NCBI RefSeq assembly: GCF_024639605.1
Contig: NZ_JAHEHZ010000020.1
Span: forward strand, 1-33,675
Direction: 5' to 3'
DNA: 33,675 nucleotides
DNA from: Roseobacter sp.
GTDB taxonomy: Bacteria > Pseudomonadota > Alphaproteobacteria > Rhodobacterales > Rhodobacteraceae
A model generated the notes under the pieces. That model was not told the origin of the DNA, ran no database searches, and saw nothing but the letters and a program-made list of their open reading frames with translations. Shown here piece after piece: positions 17,295 to 26,389 of the stretch (position 1 is its first letter; every line of letters starts with the position of its first letter). The position numbers and the translations under genes are program-made.

Positions 17295-18665
17295 ATGACA
17301 GAATGGACAAAATCAAGCTGGCGCGCGAAACCGCGGATCCAGATGCCGGACTATCCGGATCAGGATGCCCTGCAGGCGGTCGAGGCTGAACTGTCACGCT
17401 TTCCCCTGCTCGTTTTTGCAGGCGAGGCCCGGCGTCTGAAGTCACATCTGGCGGCCGCGTCGCGCGGCGAGGCTTTCCTGCTTCAGGGCGGCGACTGTGC
17501 GGAAAGCTTTGATCAGTTCAGCTCGGATGCCATCCGCGACACCTTTAAGGTCATGCTGCAGATGGCCATCGTGCTGACCCACGGCGCCAAAGTGCCGGTG
17601 ATCAAGGTCGGACGGATGGCCGGCCAGTTTGCCAAACCCCGGTCGGCACCGACCGAGACTGTGGGCGGTGTGGAACTGCCCAGCTACCGCGGTGACATCA
17701 TCAATGAACTGGATTTCAGCGAGGGCGCCCGCATTCCCGATCCCGCGAGGATGATGCGCGCCTACACCCAGGCCGCCGCCACGCTGAACCTGCTGCGTGC
17801 CTTTTCAACGGGCGGCTATGCGGATGTGCATCAGGTGCACGCCTGGACGCTGGGCTTTACCGAAAGCGAGAAGGCAGAAGCCTACCGCGAGATTGCCAAC
17901 CGGATTTCCGACACGCTGGATTTCATGTCGGCGGCCGGCGTCAATCCGGACACCGCACATACGCTGCAAACGGTCGAATTCTACACCAGCCACGAATCGC
18001 TGCTGCTGGAGTACGAAGAGGCACTGACCCGCGTCGACAGCACCACCGGTAAATGGCTCGCAGGTTCCGGTCATATGATCTGGATCGGAGACCGCACGCG
18101 TCAGCCTGACGGCGCGCATGTGGAGTTTGCCTCCGGTGTGCAGAACCCGATCGGTCTCAAGTGCGGCCCCACAATGACCACCGATGACCTCAAAGCGTTG
18201 ATGGCGAAACTGAACCCGTCCAATGAGGCGGGCCGTCTGACGCTGATCGCGCGCTTTGGCGCAGGTTCGGTGGGCGAGCATCTGCCGCGCCTGATCCGCT
18301 GTGTCGAAGAAGAGGGTGCAAAAGTGACATGGGTCTGTGATCCGATGCACGGCAACACAATCAAATCGTCCTCCGGATACAAAACACGGCCCTTTGATTC
18401 AGTGCTGCGTGAAGTGCGCGAATTCTTCAGCGTACATGCGGCCGAAGGCTCTGTGCCGGGCGGTGTGCATTTTGAGATGACAGGGCAGGACGTGACCGAG
18501 TGCACCGGGGGTGTACGGGCCGTCAGCGATGAAGACCTGTCAGATCGCTACCATACCGCCTGCGACCCGCGTCTTAACGCGAGCCAGTCGCTGGAGCTTG
18601 CGTTTCTCGTTGCCGAAGAGCTGTCGAACCGGCGCGAAATGCATCGCGACCAGGCGGCGGGCTGA
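17295..18665 (+). CDS. 3-deoxy-7-phosphoheptulonate synthase, class II (DAHP synthase)
   Basis: [84 protein letters not shown]. Confidence 0.96.
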   Translation: MTEWTKSSWRAKPRIQMPDYPDQDALQAVEAELSRFPLLVFAGEARRLKSHLAAASRGEAFLLQGGDCAESFDQFSSDAIRDTFKVMLQMAIVLTHGAKVPVIKVGRMAGQFAKPRSAPTETVGGVELPSYRGDIINELDFSEGARIPDPARMMRAYTQAAATLNLLRAFSTGGYADVHQVHAWTLGFTESEKAEAYREIANRISDTLDFMSAAGVNPDTAHTLQTVEFYTSHESLLLEYEEALTRVDSTTGKWLAGSGHMIWIGDRTRQPDGAHVEFASGVQNPIGLKCGPTMTTDDLKALMAKLNPSNEAGRLTLIARFGAGSVGEHLPRLIRCVEEEGAKVTWVCDPMHGNTIKSSSGYKTRPFDSVLREVREFFSVHAAEGSVPGGVHFEMTGQDVTECTGGVRAVSDEDLSDRYHTACDPRLNASQSLELAFLVAEELSNRREMHRDQAAG

Positions 18666-18687
18666 CTTTCAGCCTCTGAAAGATAAG

Positions 18688-18715
18688 GCCCGCAACATCT
18701 GTTGCGGGCTTTTTG
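18688..18715 (+). terminator. Intrinsic terminator of the DAHP synthase gene
   Basis: GCCCGCAAC-ATCT-GTTGCGGGC, then TTTTTG; perfect 9-bp stem. Confidence 0.88.
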
Positions 18716-18749
18716 TTGTGCGCTAAGAGCGCCAGGCGCATGCACTGTC

Positions 18750-19382
18750 TCAGGCCGGCGGTTTCAGCTTTTCCCAGAAATCCGCTTCCAGATTCTCATG
18801 CGGGAAAGGCGTGTCCGGCACATCTACCTCGAGAAAAGCACAGAGCGGCGCCCAGCCTTCCGCCACATCGAATATCAGCAGGCGCTCTGGCGGTATGGCC
18901 GCGACCACATCATCGGTACGTTTTCGGTAGGCTGCGATCTGCACATCGTGGTCCATGTGATCGCCGTCAAAGGTCTCGCCAATGATCTTGTCGCGCGCCA
19001 TAGTCATCATATCCAGGATATGCGGTGGCAGGGGCATCTGCTCAAATTCATTCATCAGCGTGCCGATTGTTTTGCTGAAGCTGCGCGCCCAGCTTTCTTC
19101 GGGCCGGCGCGTGTGCACAACCTTTGCCTCCGGGTAAAGCTCGCTGAGCTCGCGCCAGATATGGGCACCAGGCCAGTCCACCTGAGATGAAAATCCGTCA
19201 AAAACCGCACCCCAGTCGACCGGCCTGCCTGCGGCATACTCCGTCCAGGGGGTCACCCGATCAGGGTCATCGACAACTTCGAACATGTGATGGCAGGGCC
19301 CGAAGCCCAGCTTTTCCAGCGCGTCTTTCACAGACTTGGTACCGGTTCGGCCAAATCCCGACCCGATTACTTTCAGACCCAT
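18750..19382 (-). CDS. Sulfotransferase family protein
   Basis: MGLKVIGSGFGRTGTKSVKDALEKLGFGPCHHMFEV (PAPS-loop-like); AKVVHTRRPEESWARSF. ATG at 19382 preferred over the track start at 19472. Confidence 0.85.
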   Translation of the reverse strand: MGLKVIGSGFGRTGTKSVKDALEKLGFGPCHHMFEVVDDPDRVTPWTEYAAGRPVDWGAVFDGFSSQVDWPGAHIWRELSELYPEAKVVHTRRPEESWARSFSKTIGTLMNEFEQMPLPPHILDMMTMARDKIIGETFDGDHMDHDVQIAAYRKRTDDVVAAIPPERLLIFDVAEGWAPLCAFLEVDVPDTPFPHENLEADFWEKLKPPA

Positions 19383-19450
19383 AGTAGAATCCCTTGACTG
19401 AATGCGTGAAAAATCCTGCGCCGGCAGCGTGTCACAAAAACGGTCTGGTG

Positions 19451-19485
19451 CAAAACAAAACCGCCCGGACATTCTGTCCGGGCGG
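19451..19485 (-). terminator. Intrinsic terminator of the PAS-domain gene
   Basis: Minus strand CCGCCCGGACA-GAA-TGTCCGGGCGG (perfect 11-bp stem), then TTTTGTTTTG. Confidence 0.88.
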
Positions 19486-19510
19486 CGATCCTGATCAAAG
19501 GAAGGTCGTC

Positions 19511-20197
19511 TCAGTCGTCAGATTTCACCAGCCGCAGATACGGCGCCTCTTTGCGCGGTATCTTACTGCGAAAGCCCGGGCGTTCTTCGGCAAATCCGGG
19601 CGGTGCGGCAACTGTCGCGGGGCGCGGCTCGGGCTTGCGCGGGCGCACCGGCGGTTCGACAGGCATGTCTTCCGGGACCGCGCCTGCACCGGCCACAACC
19701 GGTCGCAGACTGGATCCTGTCACATCAAACCGGCGCGGGCTGCGTCCGATCTCGCCGACAGCGATCATCACGCCCAGCAGTCGGCTCACATCGCCCAGAT
19801 CGCTTTTCAGCGGCATCAGCAACATGCGGGCCTCAAGAGGCGGCATGCCCGCACTTTCGTCAGAGTGCAGTTGCAGCGTACAGGTGGCCGGTGTCTCGAA
19901 GACCTCTTCCAGCGTGTCACTGACCTGGCGGCGCGATCCCGGCGTGATGAACGACGTCAGCGGCATACCGCGCACTTCCATGCCCATCAGGTCGCTCAGA
20001 TGGCTGCCGGCAATGCGCAGGCGGGCAATGCCCGGCGCGATCCGTTCCACGATGAACGAATACTCCAGCGCTTGCTCGATCCCGCGCGGATCAATCTCGG
20101 CCCGCGTCGGCATCAGACGGGACCCCCGCAGGGCTTCCCAGTAGGCCTCGACCTGCGCCAGCGGCGAATATCCGGAATGTGTTACATGCTGCGTCAT
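19511..20197 (-). CDS. PAS domain-containing protein (alphaproteobacterial PAS_5-like)
   Basis: YWEALRGSRLMPTRAEIDPRGIEQALEYSFIVERIAPGIARLRIAGSHLSDLMGMEVRGMPLTSFI. Start uncertain (20197, 20236 or 20320). Confidence 0.82.
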   Translation of the reverse strand: MTQHVTHSGYSPLAQVEAYWEALRGSRLMPTRAEIDPRGIEQALEYSFIVERIAPGIARLRIAGSHLSDLMGMEVRGMPLTSFITPGSRRQVSDTLEEVFETPATCTLQLHSDESAGMPPLEARMLLMPLKSDLGDVSRLLGVMIAVGEIGRSPRRFDVTGSSLRPVVAGAGAVPEDMPVEPPVRPRKPEPRPATVAAPPGFAEERPGFRSKIPRKEAPYLRLVKSDD

Positions 20198-20497
20198 ACT
20201 CACCACATTGTGCGCGTTTTGCTCTGGTTTGTCCATCACCTGCACCCTCATTACCGCGCCCGCCAAAGCATGCGCATCAACTTCACTTTCATCCCGGTGG
20301 CACGCAGACAAAGCGTCCACAGCCAGCCGGTACTGGTTACCAGATTATTAATACCAACAATTTTCACAAAATGGCGGATTGTCTTGCGAATTGGTTAACC
20401 GCGCGCCAGACAGGCCCCCGGAGGCGGGCGGGGGTTGCGTGCGGGTCGTGTTTCACCCTAAGCCTCTGTCATCACGTTTCAGACAAAGGACTGCTGA

Positions 20498-21388
20498 ATG
20501 ATCCGCTCGATGACAGGCTATGCCTCCGCCACCGGCAGCCTGCCACCCCATACCTGGACCTGGGAGCTGCGTTCGGTGAACGGCAAGGGGCAGGATCTGC
20601 GTCTGCGGGTGCCTGACTGGATCGACGGTCTTGAAACGGCTCTGCGCAAAGAGCTTACCGCCGCAACCGCGCGCGGCAATATCACATTGTCGCTGCGGAT
20701 GGCGCGGGATGAGCAGGCCGGCAGTCTGCAGGTGAGCGACACACAGCTGACTGCTGTCCTGGCTGCGATGGCCGAGATAGAAGCACGCGCCATGGACGCA
20801 GGTCTCTCTCTGGCACCCTCAAAGGCATCGGATATCGCAGCCCTGCGCGGCGTTCTGGAACAGACCAGCAGCGATGATGACGTGGTACCGCTGATGAAAG
20901 CACTGACACAGGAGGCCACGGTGCTGATCGCAGCTTTCAACGCCATGCGCGAGAGCGAAGGGGCCGCGCTGGAAAACGTTCTGACCGACCAGCTGTCACA
21001 GGTGCGCAGGCTGACCGTTCAGGCCGCAGAGCTGGCACAGGCCCGTTCGGGTGCCATGGCCGACACGCTCAGACGGAACCTCGCGCGGGTTCTTGAAAAC
21101 AGCGACGGTGCGGATTCGGATCGCGTTGCACAGGAACTTGCCCTGATCGCCGTGAAGGCGGACATCACCGAAGAAATCGACCGGCTCGCCGCCCATGTGG
21201 ATGCCGCGCGTGATCTGATCGCCGAAGGCGGCCCCGTGGGGCGAAAGCTCGATTTTCTGATGCAGGAGTTCAACCGTGAGGCAAATACCCTGTGCTCGAA
21301 AGCGCAGAGCACAGATCTCACACGCTGCGGGCTCGCGCTCAAAGCGGTCATCGATCAGATGCGCGAACAGGTGCAGAATGTGGAGTAA
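20498..21388 (+). CDS. yicC: YicC family protein (endoribonuclease)
   Basis: 296 aa; MIRSMTGYASATG; WELRSVNGKGQDLRLRVPD; C-terminal GRKLDFLMQEFNREANTLCSKAQ. Confidence 0.95.
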   Translation: MIRSMTGYASATGSLPPHTWTWELRSVNGKGQDLRLRVPDWIDGLETALRKELTAATARGNITLSLRMARDEQAGSLQVSDTQLTAVLAAMAEIEARAMDAGLSLAPSKASDIAALRGVLEQTSSDDDVVPLMKALTQEATVLIAAFNAMRESEGAALENVLTDQLSQVRRLTVQAAELAQARSGAMADTLRRNLARVLENSDGADSDRVAQELALIAVKADITEEIDRLAAHVDAARDLIAEGGPVGRKLDFLMQEFNREANTLCSKAQSTDLTRCGLALKAVIDQMREQVQNVE

Positions 21389-21391
21389 GCG

Positions 21392-22036
21392 ATGAGTGCG
21401 ACACGGCGCGGCCTTCTTATTATTCTCAGCTCGCCCTCGGGGGCGGGTAAATCGACGCTGGCACGCAGGCTGCGGGACTGGGATCCGGAGATTGCCTTTT
21501 CCGTCTCCGCCACCACCCGCGCGCCGCGCCCTGGCGAAGAGGATGGTCGCGAATACCATTTCGTGAATGACAGCGCCTTCAAAGCCCAGGTCGCCGCAGA
21601 AGAGATGCTGGAACACGCCCACGTCTTCGGTAATTTCTACGGCTCGCCGCGCGCGCCCGTGCAAGAGGCCATCGACAACGGCCGCGACGTGCTCTTTGAT
21701 ATCGACTGGCAGGGTGCCCAGCAGATCACCAACAGCGCGCTCAGTGCCCATACCCTGTCGATCTTTCTGCTGCCACCCTCCATCACGGAACTGCGCAGCC
21801 GGCTGGAGAAACGCGGCCAGGACGACGCAGCGACAATCGCGCGGCGCATGGACAAAAGCTGGGACGAGATCAGCCACTGGGGCAGCTATGACTATGTGCT
21901 GATCAACGACGATCTCGACGCCACCGAAGCTCAGCTCAAAACCATCATCTCGGCCACGCGACTGCGCCGCAGCCAGCAACCCGGGCTCACCGATCACGTC
22001 CGGCACCTGCAATCCGAATTTGAGGATCTGACATGA
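21392..22036 (+). CDS. gmk: Guanylate kinase
   Basis: 214 aa; [54 protein letters not shown]. Confidence 0.96.
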   Translation: MSATRRGLLIILSSPSGAGKSTLARRLRDWDPEIAFSVSATTRAPRPGEEDGREYHFVNDSAFKAQVAAEEMLEHAHVFGNFYGSPRAPVQEAIDNGRDVLFDIDWQGAQQITNSALSAHTLSIFLLPPSITELRSRLEKRGQDDAATIARRMDKSWDEISHWGSYDYVLINDDLDATEAQLKTIISATRLRRSQQPGLTDHVRHLQSEFEDLT

Positions 22037-22560
22037 CACTTTTTGCACTGGGCGATAACGCACCCGAGATACACCCCGACACCTGGGTTGCCCATGACGC
22101 CAATCTGATCGGAAAGGTCGTGCTGGAGGAGGGCGCATCGGTCTGGTTTGGTGTGACCATCCGTGCTGATCACGAAGAAATCCGCGTCGGACGCGGCTCG
22201 AATGTGCAGGAGAACTGCGTCTTTCATGTCGATGCCGGCTATCCGCTGAACATCGGCGAGAACTGCACAATCGGGCACAAGGTCATGCTGCACGGCTGCA
22301 CCATCGGTAACAACTCTCTCATCGGTATGGGAGCCACGGTGCTCAACGGGGCAAAGATCGGGGACAACTGCCTGATCGGCGCGGGCGCGCTGATCACGGA
22401 GAACAAAGTGATCCCGGACGGCAGCCTCGTGATGGGCGCCCCGGGCAAGGTGGTGCGCGAACTGGACGCAGCCGCCATCGCCGGGCTCACGGCCTCGGCA
22501 GAGCACTATCAGGACAATATGCGCCTTTTTCGTGATAATCTGCGTCCGGTCAGTGACTGA
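22033..22560 (+). CDS. Gamma-class carbonic anhydrase-like hexapeptide protein
   Basis: 175 aa; [53 protein letters not shown], with three metal-ligand-type histidines. Confidence 0.93.
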   Translation: MTLFALGDNAPEIHPDTWVAHDANLIGKVVLEEGASVWFGVTIRADHEEIRVGRGSNVQENCVFHVDAGYPLNIGENCTIGHKVMLHGCTIGNNSLIGMGATVLNGAKIGDNCLIGAGALITENKVIPDGSLVMGAPGKVVRELDAAAIAGLTASAEHYQDNMRLFRDNLRPVSD

Positions 22561-22561
22561 G

Positions 22562-23749
22562 ATGAAGAACGAAAAAGGCTCCATTGTCCGCCCCGACGCG
22601 CTGCCGGCCTCTGCATCGCGGCCCGTGGTTACCCCGCTCAGCCCATCTGTGGTCTATGCCTCCGAGACGCCAGATATGCTGGACCAGCAGTATGAGGGAA
22701 GGCTGCAGGGCTACACATATTCGCGCGAAGGCCACCCCAACGCGGATGTCGCAGGCCGCCGGATCGACCGGATGGAAAATGCGCCGCACCCCGGGGTGAT
22801 GACCAGCTCAGGTATGGCCGCTGTTTCCGCCGTGTTGCTTGGCCTGACAAAAGCCGGCGATCACGTCATAGGCGGGAACCAGCTTTACGGACGCTCATTG
22901 CGCATGATGGCCGAAGATCTGCCACGGTTGGGGGTTGCGACCTCGATGGCCGACCCCGGTGACATCGACGCCATGCGGGCAGCTTTGCGGCCCGAGACCC
23001 GGATCATCCTTGTTGAGGTCGTCTCCAACCCGACCCTGCGCGTCGCCGATATCCGCGCGCTGGCAAGGCTCGCGCAGGAAAAGGGCGTCCTGCTGGTGGT
23101 GGATAATACCTTTACCACCCCGCGCGCCTTCAAGCCTTTTGAGTTCGGCGCGGACATTGTGCTGCATTCCGTGACCAAGCTGCTGGCGGGGCATTCAGAT
23201 GTGATGCTGGGCTGGGTTGCGGCCCGCGATGCGGCGCTCAACGACCGGCTGCGCGTCTTTACAGTCACGACCGGCATGACCGCGAGCCCCTTCGATTGCT
23301 GGCTCGCCGAACGGGGCATGCTGTCCTTTGATCTGAGGTTTGACCGCGCGCAGGCGACGGCGGCCACGCTGGCAGACCATCTGACAACGCTGAAGGGCGT
23401 GAAACGCGTGCTCTATCCCGGTCGCGCCGATCATCCTGACCGGGCCCTGCTCGACGATCTGCTGGGTGGGCGCTTCTGCAATATGGTCAGCTTCGAGCTT
23501 GACGGGGGCAGGGCAGAGGCCAATGCCTTTACCCGCGCCGCCGAAGGGCTGTCATTCGCACCCACACTTGGCGATGTGGGGACCACGATCTCGCATCCTG
23601 CCTCCTCTTCGCACCGCGCGCTCACGGCGGAAAAACGCGCCGCTCTGGGCATGTCCGAGGGCTTCTTCCGGATCTCCGTGGGTCTTGAGGACCCCGATAC
23701 CCTGTGCCGGGTCTTCACTGACGCCGTCGCGGCCGCACGGGCGATCTGA
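22562..23749 (+). CDS. Trans-sulfuration / Cys-Met metabolism PLP-dependent enzyme
   Basis: YTYSREGHPNADVAGRRIDRMENA; LVVDNTFTTPRAFKPFEFGADIVLHSVTKLLAGHSDVMLG (PLP lysine). ATG 22562 preferred; exact substrate unknown. Confidence 0.92.
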   Translation: MKNEKGSIVRPDALPASASRPVVTPLSPSVVYASETPDMLDQQYEGRLQGYTYSREGHPNADVAGRRIDRMENAPHPGVMTSSGMAAVSAVLLGLTKAGDHVIGGNQLYGRSLRMMAEDLPRLGVATSMADPGDIDAMRAALRPETRIILVEVVSNPTLRVADIRALARLAQEKGVLLVVDNTFTTPRAFKPFEFGADIVLHSVTKLLAGHSDVMLGWVAARDAALNDRLRVFTVTTGMTASPFDCWLAERGMLSFDLRFDRAQATAATLADHLTTLKGVKRVLYPGRADHPDRALLDDLLGGRFCNMVSFELDGGRAEANAFTRAAEGLSFAPTLGDVGTTISHPASSSHRALTAEKRAALGMSEGFFRISVGLEDPDTLCRVFTDAVAAARAI

Positions 23750-23765
23750 TCCGCGGGAGGCGGCG

Positions 23766-24803
23766 ATGGACCAGACACTGAATGATGTTCTGAACGCCCT
23801 GCCCATGCCCGCGCTTGCCATCGACGGCGCAGAGCGGATCAAGGCCGCAAATGCCGCAGCACGCACGCTGATCGGTCAGGGGATCGAGGGGCGGAATTTC
23901 GTCACCATGCTGCGCCAGCCGCAGCTCATTCAGAGCATCGAGGCTGTACTGCGCGACAGCACACCGCGCATGTCGGAATACCTCTCGAACGACGGGGTGC
24001 AGGACACCACCTTTCAGGTCTCTGTCCGCGTCGTGCCTGACCTCAATGTGGTGCTGCTCTGCTTTCTCGATATCACTCAGGTGCAGCAGGCCGGGCAGAT
24101 GCGCCGGGATTTCGTCGCAAATGTCAGCCATGAGCTGCGCACGCCGCTTACCGCCCTGATGGGCTTTATCGAAACGCTGCGCGGCGCGGCCCGCGATGAT
24201 GCCGCCGCCCGCGACAGATTTCTCGATATCATGGAGGGCGAGGCGGGGCGCATGAACCGGCTGGTGGGCGATCTGCTGTCGCTGAGCCGCGTAGAGGATG
24301 AAGAACGCGTCCGGCCCCGCGAAAAGGTGCTTATAGATGACATCCTGCTGTCGGTGATACGCACGCTGACGCCACTGGCAAAAGAGATGGAAATTACGCT
24401 CAAAGAAGACTTCGGTGACGCCCCGGCAGAGCTTGTGGGCGACGGCGATCAGCTGATGCAGGTCTTTACCAATCTAATCGAGAACGCCATCAAATACGGC
24501 CGAAAGGGCGGTACCGTCGAAATCCGCATCGGCAAGCCGGAACGGGATCCTGCGCTGCGCGCCATGGGCGTTCGGATCCACGTGGCCGACGACGGACCGG
24601 GCATCGGCGAAAAACACCTGCCGCGTCTTACCGAACGGTTTTACCGCGCCGATAATCATCGCAGCCGCGCGCTCGGTGGCACCGGTCTGGGCCTTGCGAT
24701 CGTCAAACACATCATCAACCGCCACCGCGGCCGGCTGCGTGTGGAAAGTGAGCTGGGCAAAGGATCGGTCTTTACAGTTGTGTTGCCGACCGGTGCGGGC
24801 TGA
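23766..24803 (+). CDS. phoR: PhoR-like sensor histidine kinase (PAS + HisKA + HATPase)
   Basis: 345 aa from ATG 23766; DFVANVSHELRTPLTALMGFIETL; NLIENAIKYG; ADDGPGIGEKHLPRLTERFYRAD; GGTGLGLAIVKHI. Directly upstream of pst genes. Confidence 0.92.
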   Translation: MDQTLNDVLNALPMPALAIDGAERIKAANAAARTLIGQGIEGRNFVTMLRQPQLIQSIEAVLRDSTPRMSEYLSNDGVQDTTFQVSVRVVPDLNVVLLCFLDITQVQQAGQMRRDFVANVSHELRTPLTALMGFIETLRGAARDDAAARDRFLDIMEGEAGRMNRLVGDLLSLSRVEDEERVRPREKVLIDDILLSVIRTLTPLAKEMEITLKEDFGDAPAELVGDGDQLMQVFTNLIENAIKYGRKGGTVEIRIGKPERDPALRAMGVRIHVADDGPGIGEKHLPRLTERFYRADNHRSRALGGTGLGLAIVKHIINRHRGRLRVESELGKGSVFTVVLPTGAG

Positions 24804-25045
24804 AAAACATCAGGCCATGATCCGGCCAGGATAAAGAATCGCTTACAGCCCGAGATAACGCCTTTGGCACGTTCTGCGGACAGAGTTCACGAGGCGTTCG
24901 CCCGTGCGTTGCAAAGCGCCCTCCCTGATCGCGGCCCCACCCGCAAAACTGCCCGACCAGGCCAGTTCACAGAGCGTAGTTATCGTGGCGTCAGAGCGCT
25001 GAAAGCCGGAGCGGACCTTACTGGATAAGTCATCTAAAACACTGA

Positions 25046-25068
25046 ATTTACATAATTTATATGTAAAT
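25046..25068. promoter_or_regulatory. AT-rich perfect inverted repeat, candidate operator
   Basis: ATTTACATA-ATTTA-TATGTAAAT: 9-bp arms, 5-nt spacer, upstream of the Pho box. Confidence 0.45.
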
Positions 25069-25129
25069 CAACCAGGGTGAGAGATGCCTTCACAAAGCCT
25101 TCGTTAAAAAATCTTCTGTGAATTCAGCG

Positions 25130-25158
25130 CTGTCATAAAACTGTTACGCAACTGTCAC
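25130..25158 (+). promoter_or_regulatory. Tandem Pho box (PhoB binding site) upstream of pstS
   Basis: CTGTCAT-AAAA-CTGTTAC-GCAA-CTGTCAC: three 7-mers at exact 11-bp spacing matching the PhoB consensus. Confidence 0.9.
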
Positions 25159-25241
25159 AAAAGCATTGTTGAGCACGCGTAGTCAGGCGGCAGGATTGCC
25201 CCCGGGTGATCGGAACCGAACTTAAAATGACAGGAGACACC

Positions 25242-26282
25242 ATGTCGTTCACCAAACTCACCACCTCCGCGCTGGCCATTGCCGCGGTCTCCGCGACGGC
25301 TGCCACCGCGCGCGATCAGGTACAGGTTGCCGGTTCTTCGACCGTGCTGCCCTATGCGTCCATCGTCGCCGAGGCTTTCGGCGAGAACTTTGAATTTCCG
25401 ACACCGGTCGTGGAATCAGGCGGCTCCTCCGCCGGCCTCAAGCGCTTCTGCCAGGGCGTCGGCACCGAGCACACGGATATCGCAAACGCCTCACGTGCGA
25501 TCCGCGAAAAAGAGATCGCAGCCTGCGCCGAAAATGGTGTGACCGACATCATCGAAGTCCGCATCGGATATGACGGTATCGTCTTTGCCAGCCAGTTTGA
25601 TGGCCCTGAGTACACCGCCTTCACCCCCTCCGACATCTTCAACGCCCTGGCCCCCAGGGTTATGGTCGATGGCGAACTGAAAGATAACCCCTACACAATG
25701 TGGTCGGACTTCAACGCCGACCTGCCGTCTGAGGAAATTCTCGCGTTCATTCCCGGCACCAAGCACGGTACGCGCGAAGTTTTTGAAGAGAAAGTTGTCG
25801 CCGCGGGCTGTGAAGCTACCGGTGCGATGGAAGCCATGATTGCCGGCGGTATGAGCGAAGACGATGCTGAAGACGCCTGTCTTGCCGTGCGCGTTGACGG
25901 CCGCTCGGTGGACATCGACGGTGACTATACCGAGACACTGGCCTCCATCGACGCCAACGCCAACGCCATTGGTGTTTTTGGTCTGGCATTCTACGAGAAC
26001 AACACCGACAGCCTGAAAGTGGCGACCATGTCGGGCGTAGAGCCCACAACCGAGACCATCTCGTCAGGTGAGTACCCGGTATCGCGCCCGCTGTTCTTTT
26101 ACATCAAGAAAGCGCACATCGGCGTCATTCCCGGGCTGAAAGAATTCGCTGAGTTCTTTATTTCCGACGAGATCGCAGGCCCCGACGGCCCGCTGGCCAA
26201 CTATGGCCTCGTGTCCGACCCCGAGCTTGCGGAGACCCAGGCTGCGGTGTCCGGCGAGCAGGTCATGGGCGGCGGCAGCTGA
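25242..26282 (+). CDS. pstS: Phosphate ABC transporter substrate-binding protein (PstS)
   Basis: Signal peptide; VQVAGSSTVLPYASIVAEAFGENF; VESGGSSAGLKRFC; preceded by GGAGA and a Pho box. ATG 25242 preferred. Confidence 0.94.
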   Translation: MSFTKLTTSALAIAAVSATAATARDQVQVAGSSTVLPYASIVAEAFGENFEFPTPVVESGGSSAGLKRFCQGVGTEHTDIANASRAIREKEIAACAENGVTDIIEVRIGYDGIVFASQFDGPEYTAFTPSDIFNALAPRVMVDGELKDNPYTMWSDFNADLPSEEILAFIPGTKHGTREVFEEKVVAAGCEATGAMEAMIAGGMSEDDAEDACLAVRVDGRSVDIDGDYTETLASIDANANAIGVFGLAFYENNTDSLKVATMSGVEPTTETISSGEYPVSRPLFFYIKKAHIGVIPGLKEFAEFFISDEIAGPDGPLANYGLVSDPELAETQAAVSGEQVMGGGS

Positions 26283-26313
26283 TCGCTGACGCAGCAGGAC
26301 AGAAACATCATTC

Positions 26314-26340
26314 ATCGGGCGGCGCACAACGTCGCCCGAT
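26314..26340 (+). other. Intercistronic hairpin between pstS and pstC
   Basis: ATCGGGCGGCG-CACAA-CGTCGCCCGAT: 11-bp stem with one G:U, no T-tract. Confidence 0.6.
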
Positions 26341-26389
26341 CGCGCATTTCTGAGAACAGAAGCCTGCGCAGAGAAATACCGGGGGGCTT

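Noticed and set aside
19394-20398. 334-aa plus-strand ORF opposite the PAS-domain gene
   Set aside because: Arg/His/Gln-rich antisense translation of a well-supported gene and its terminator.
20996-22270. 424-aa minus-strand ORF opposite yicC, gmk and the gamma-carbonic anhydrase gene
   Set aside because: Shadow ORF in GC-rich DNA, antisense to three confidently identified genes, with no recognisable domain.
24804-25028. 74-codon open stretch in frame with phoR immediately after its TGA stop (possible readthrough or small protein)
   Set aside because: No in-frame ATG, only a weak TTG at 24864, no clear ribosome-binding site; an open stretch this length is expected by chance at this GC content.
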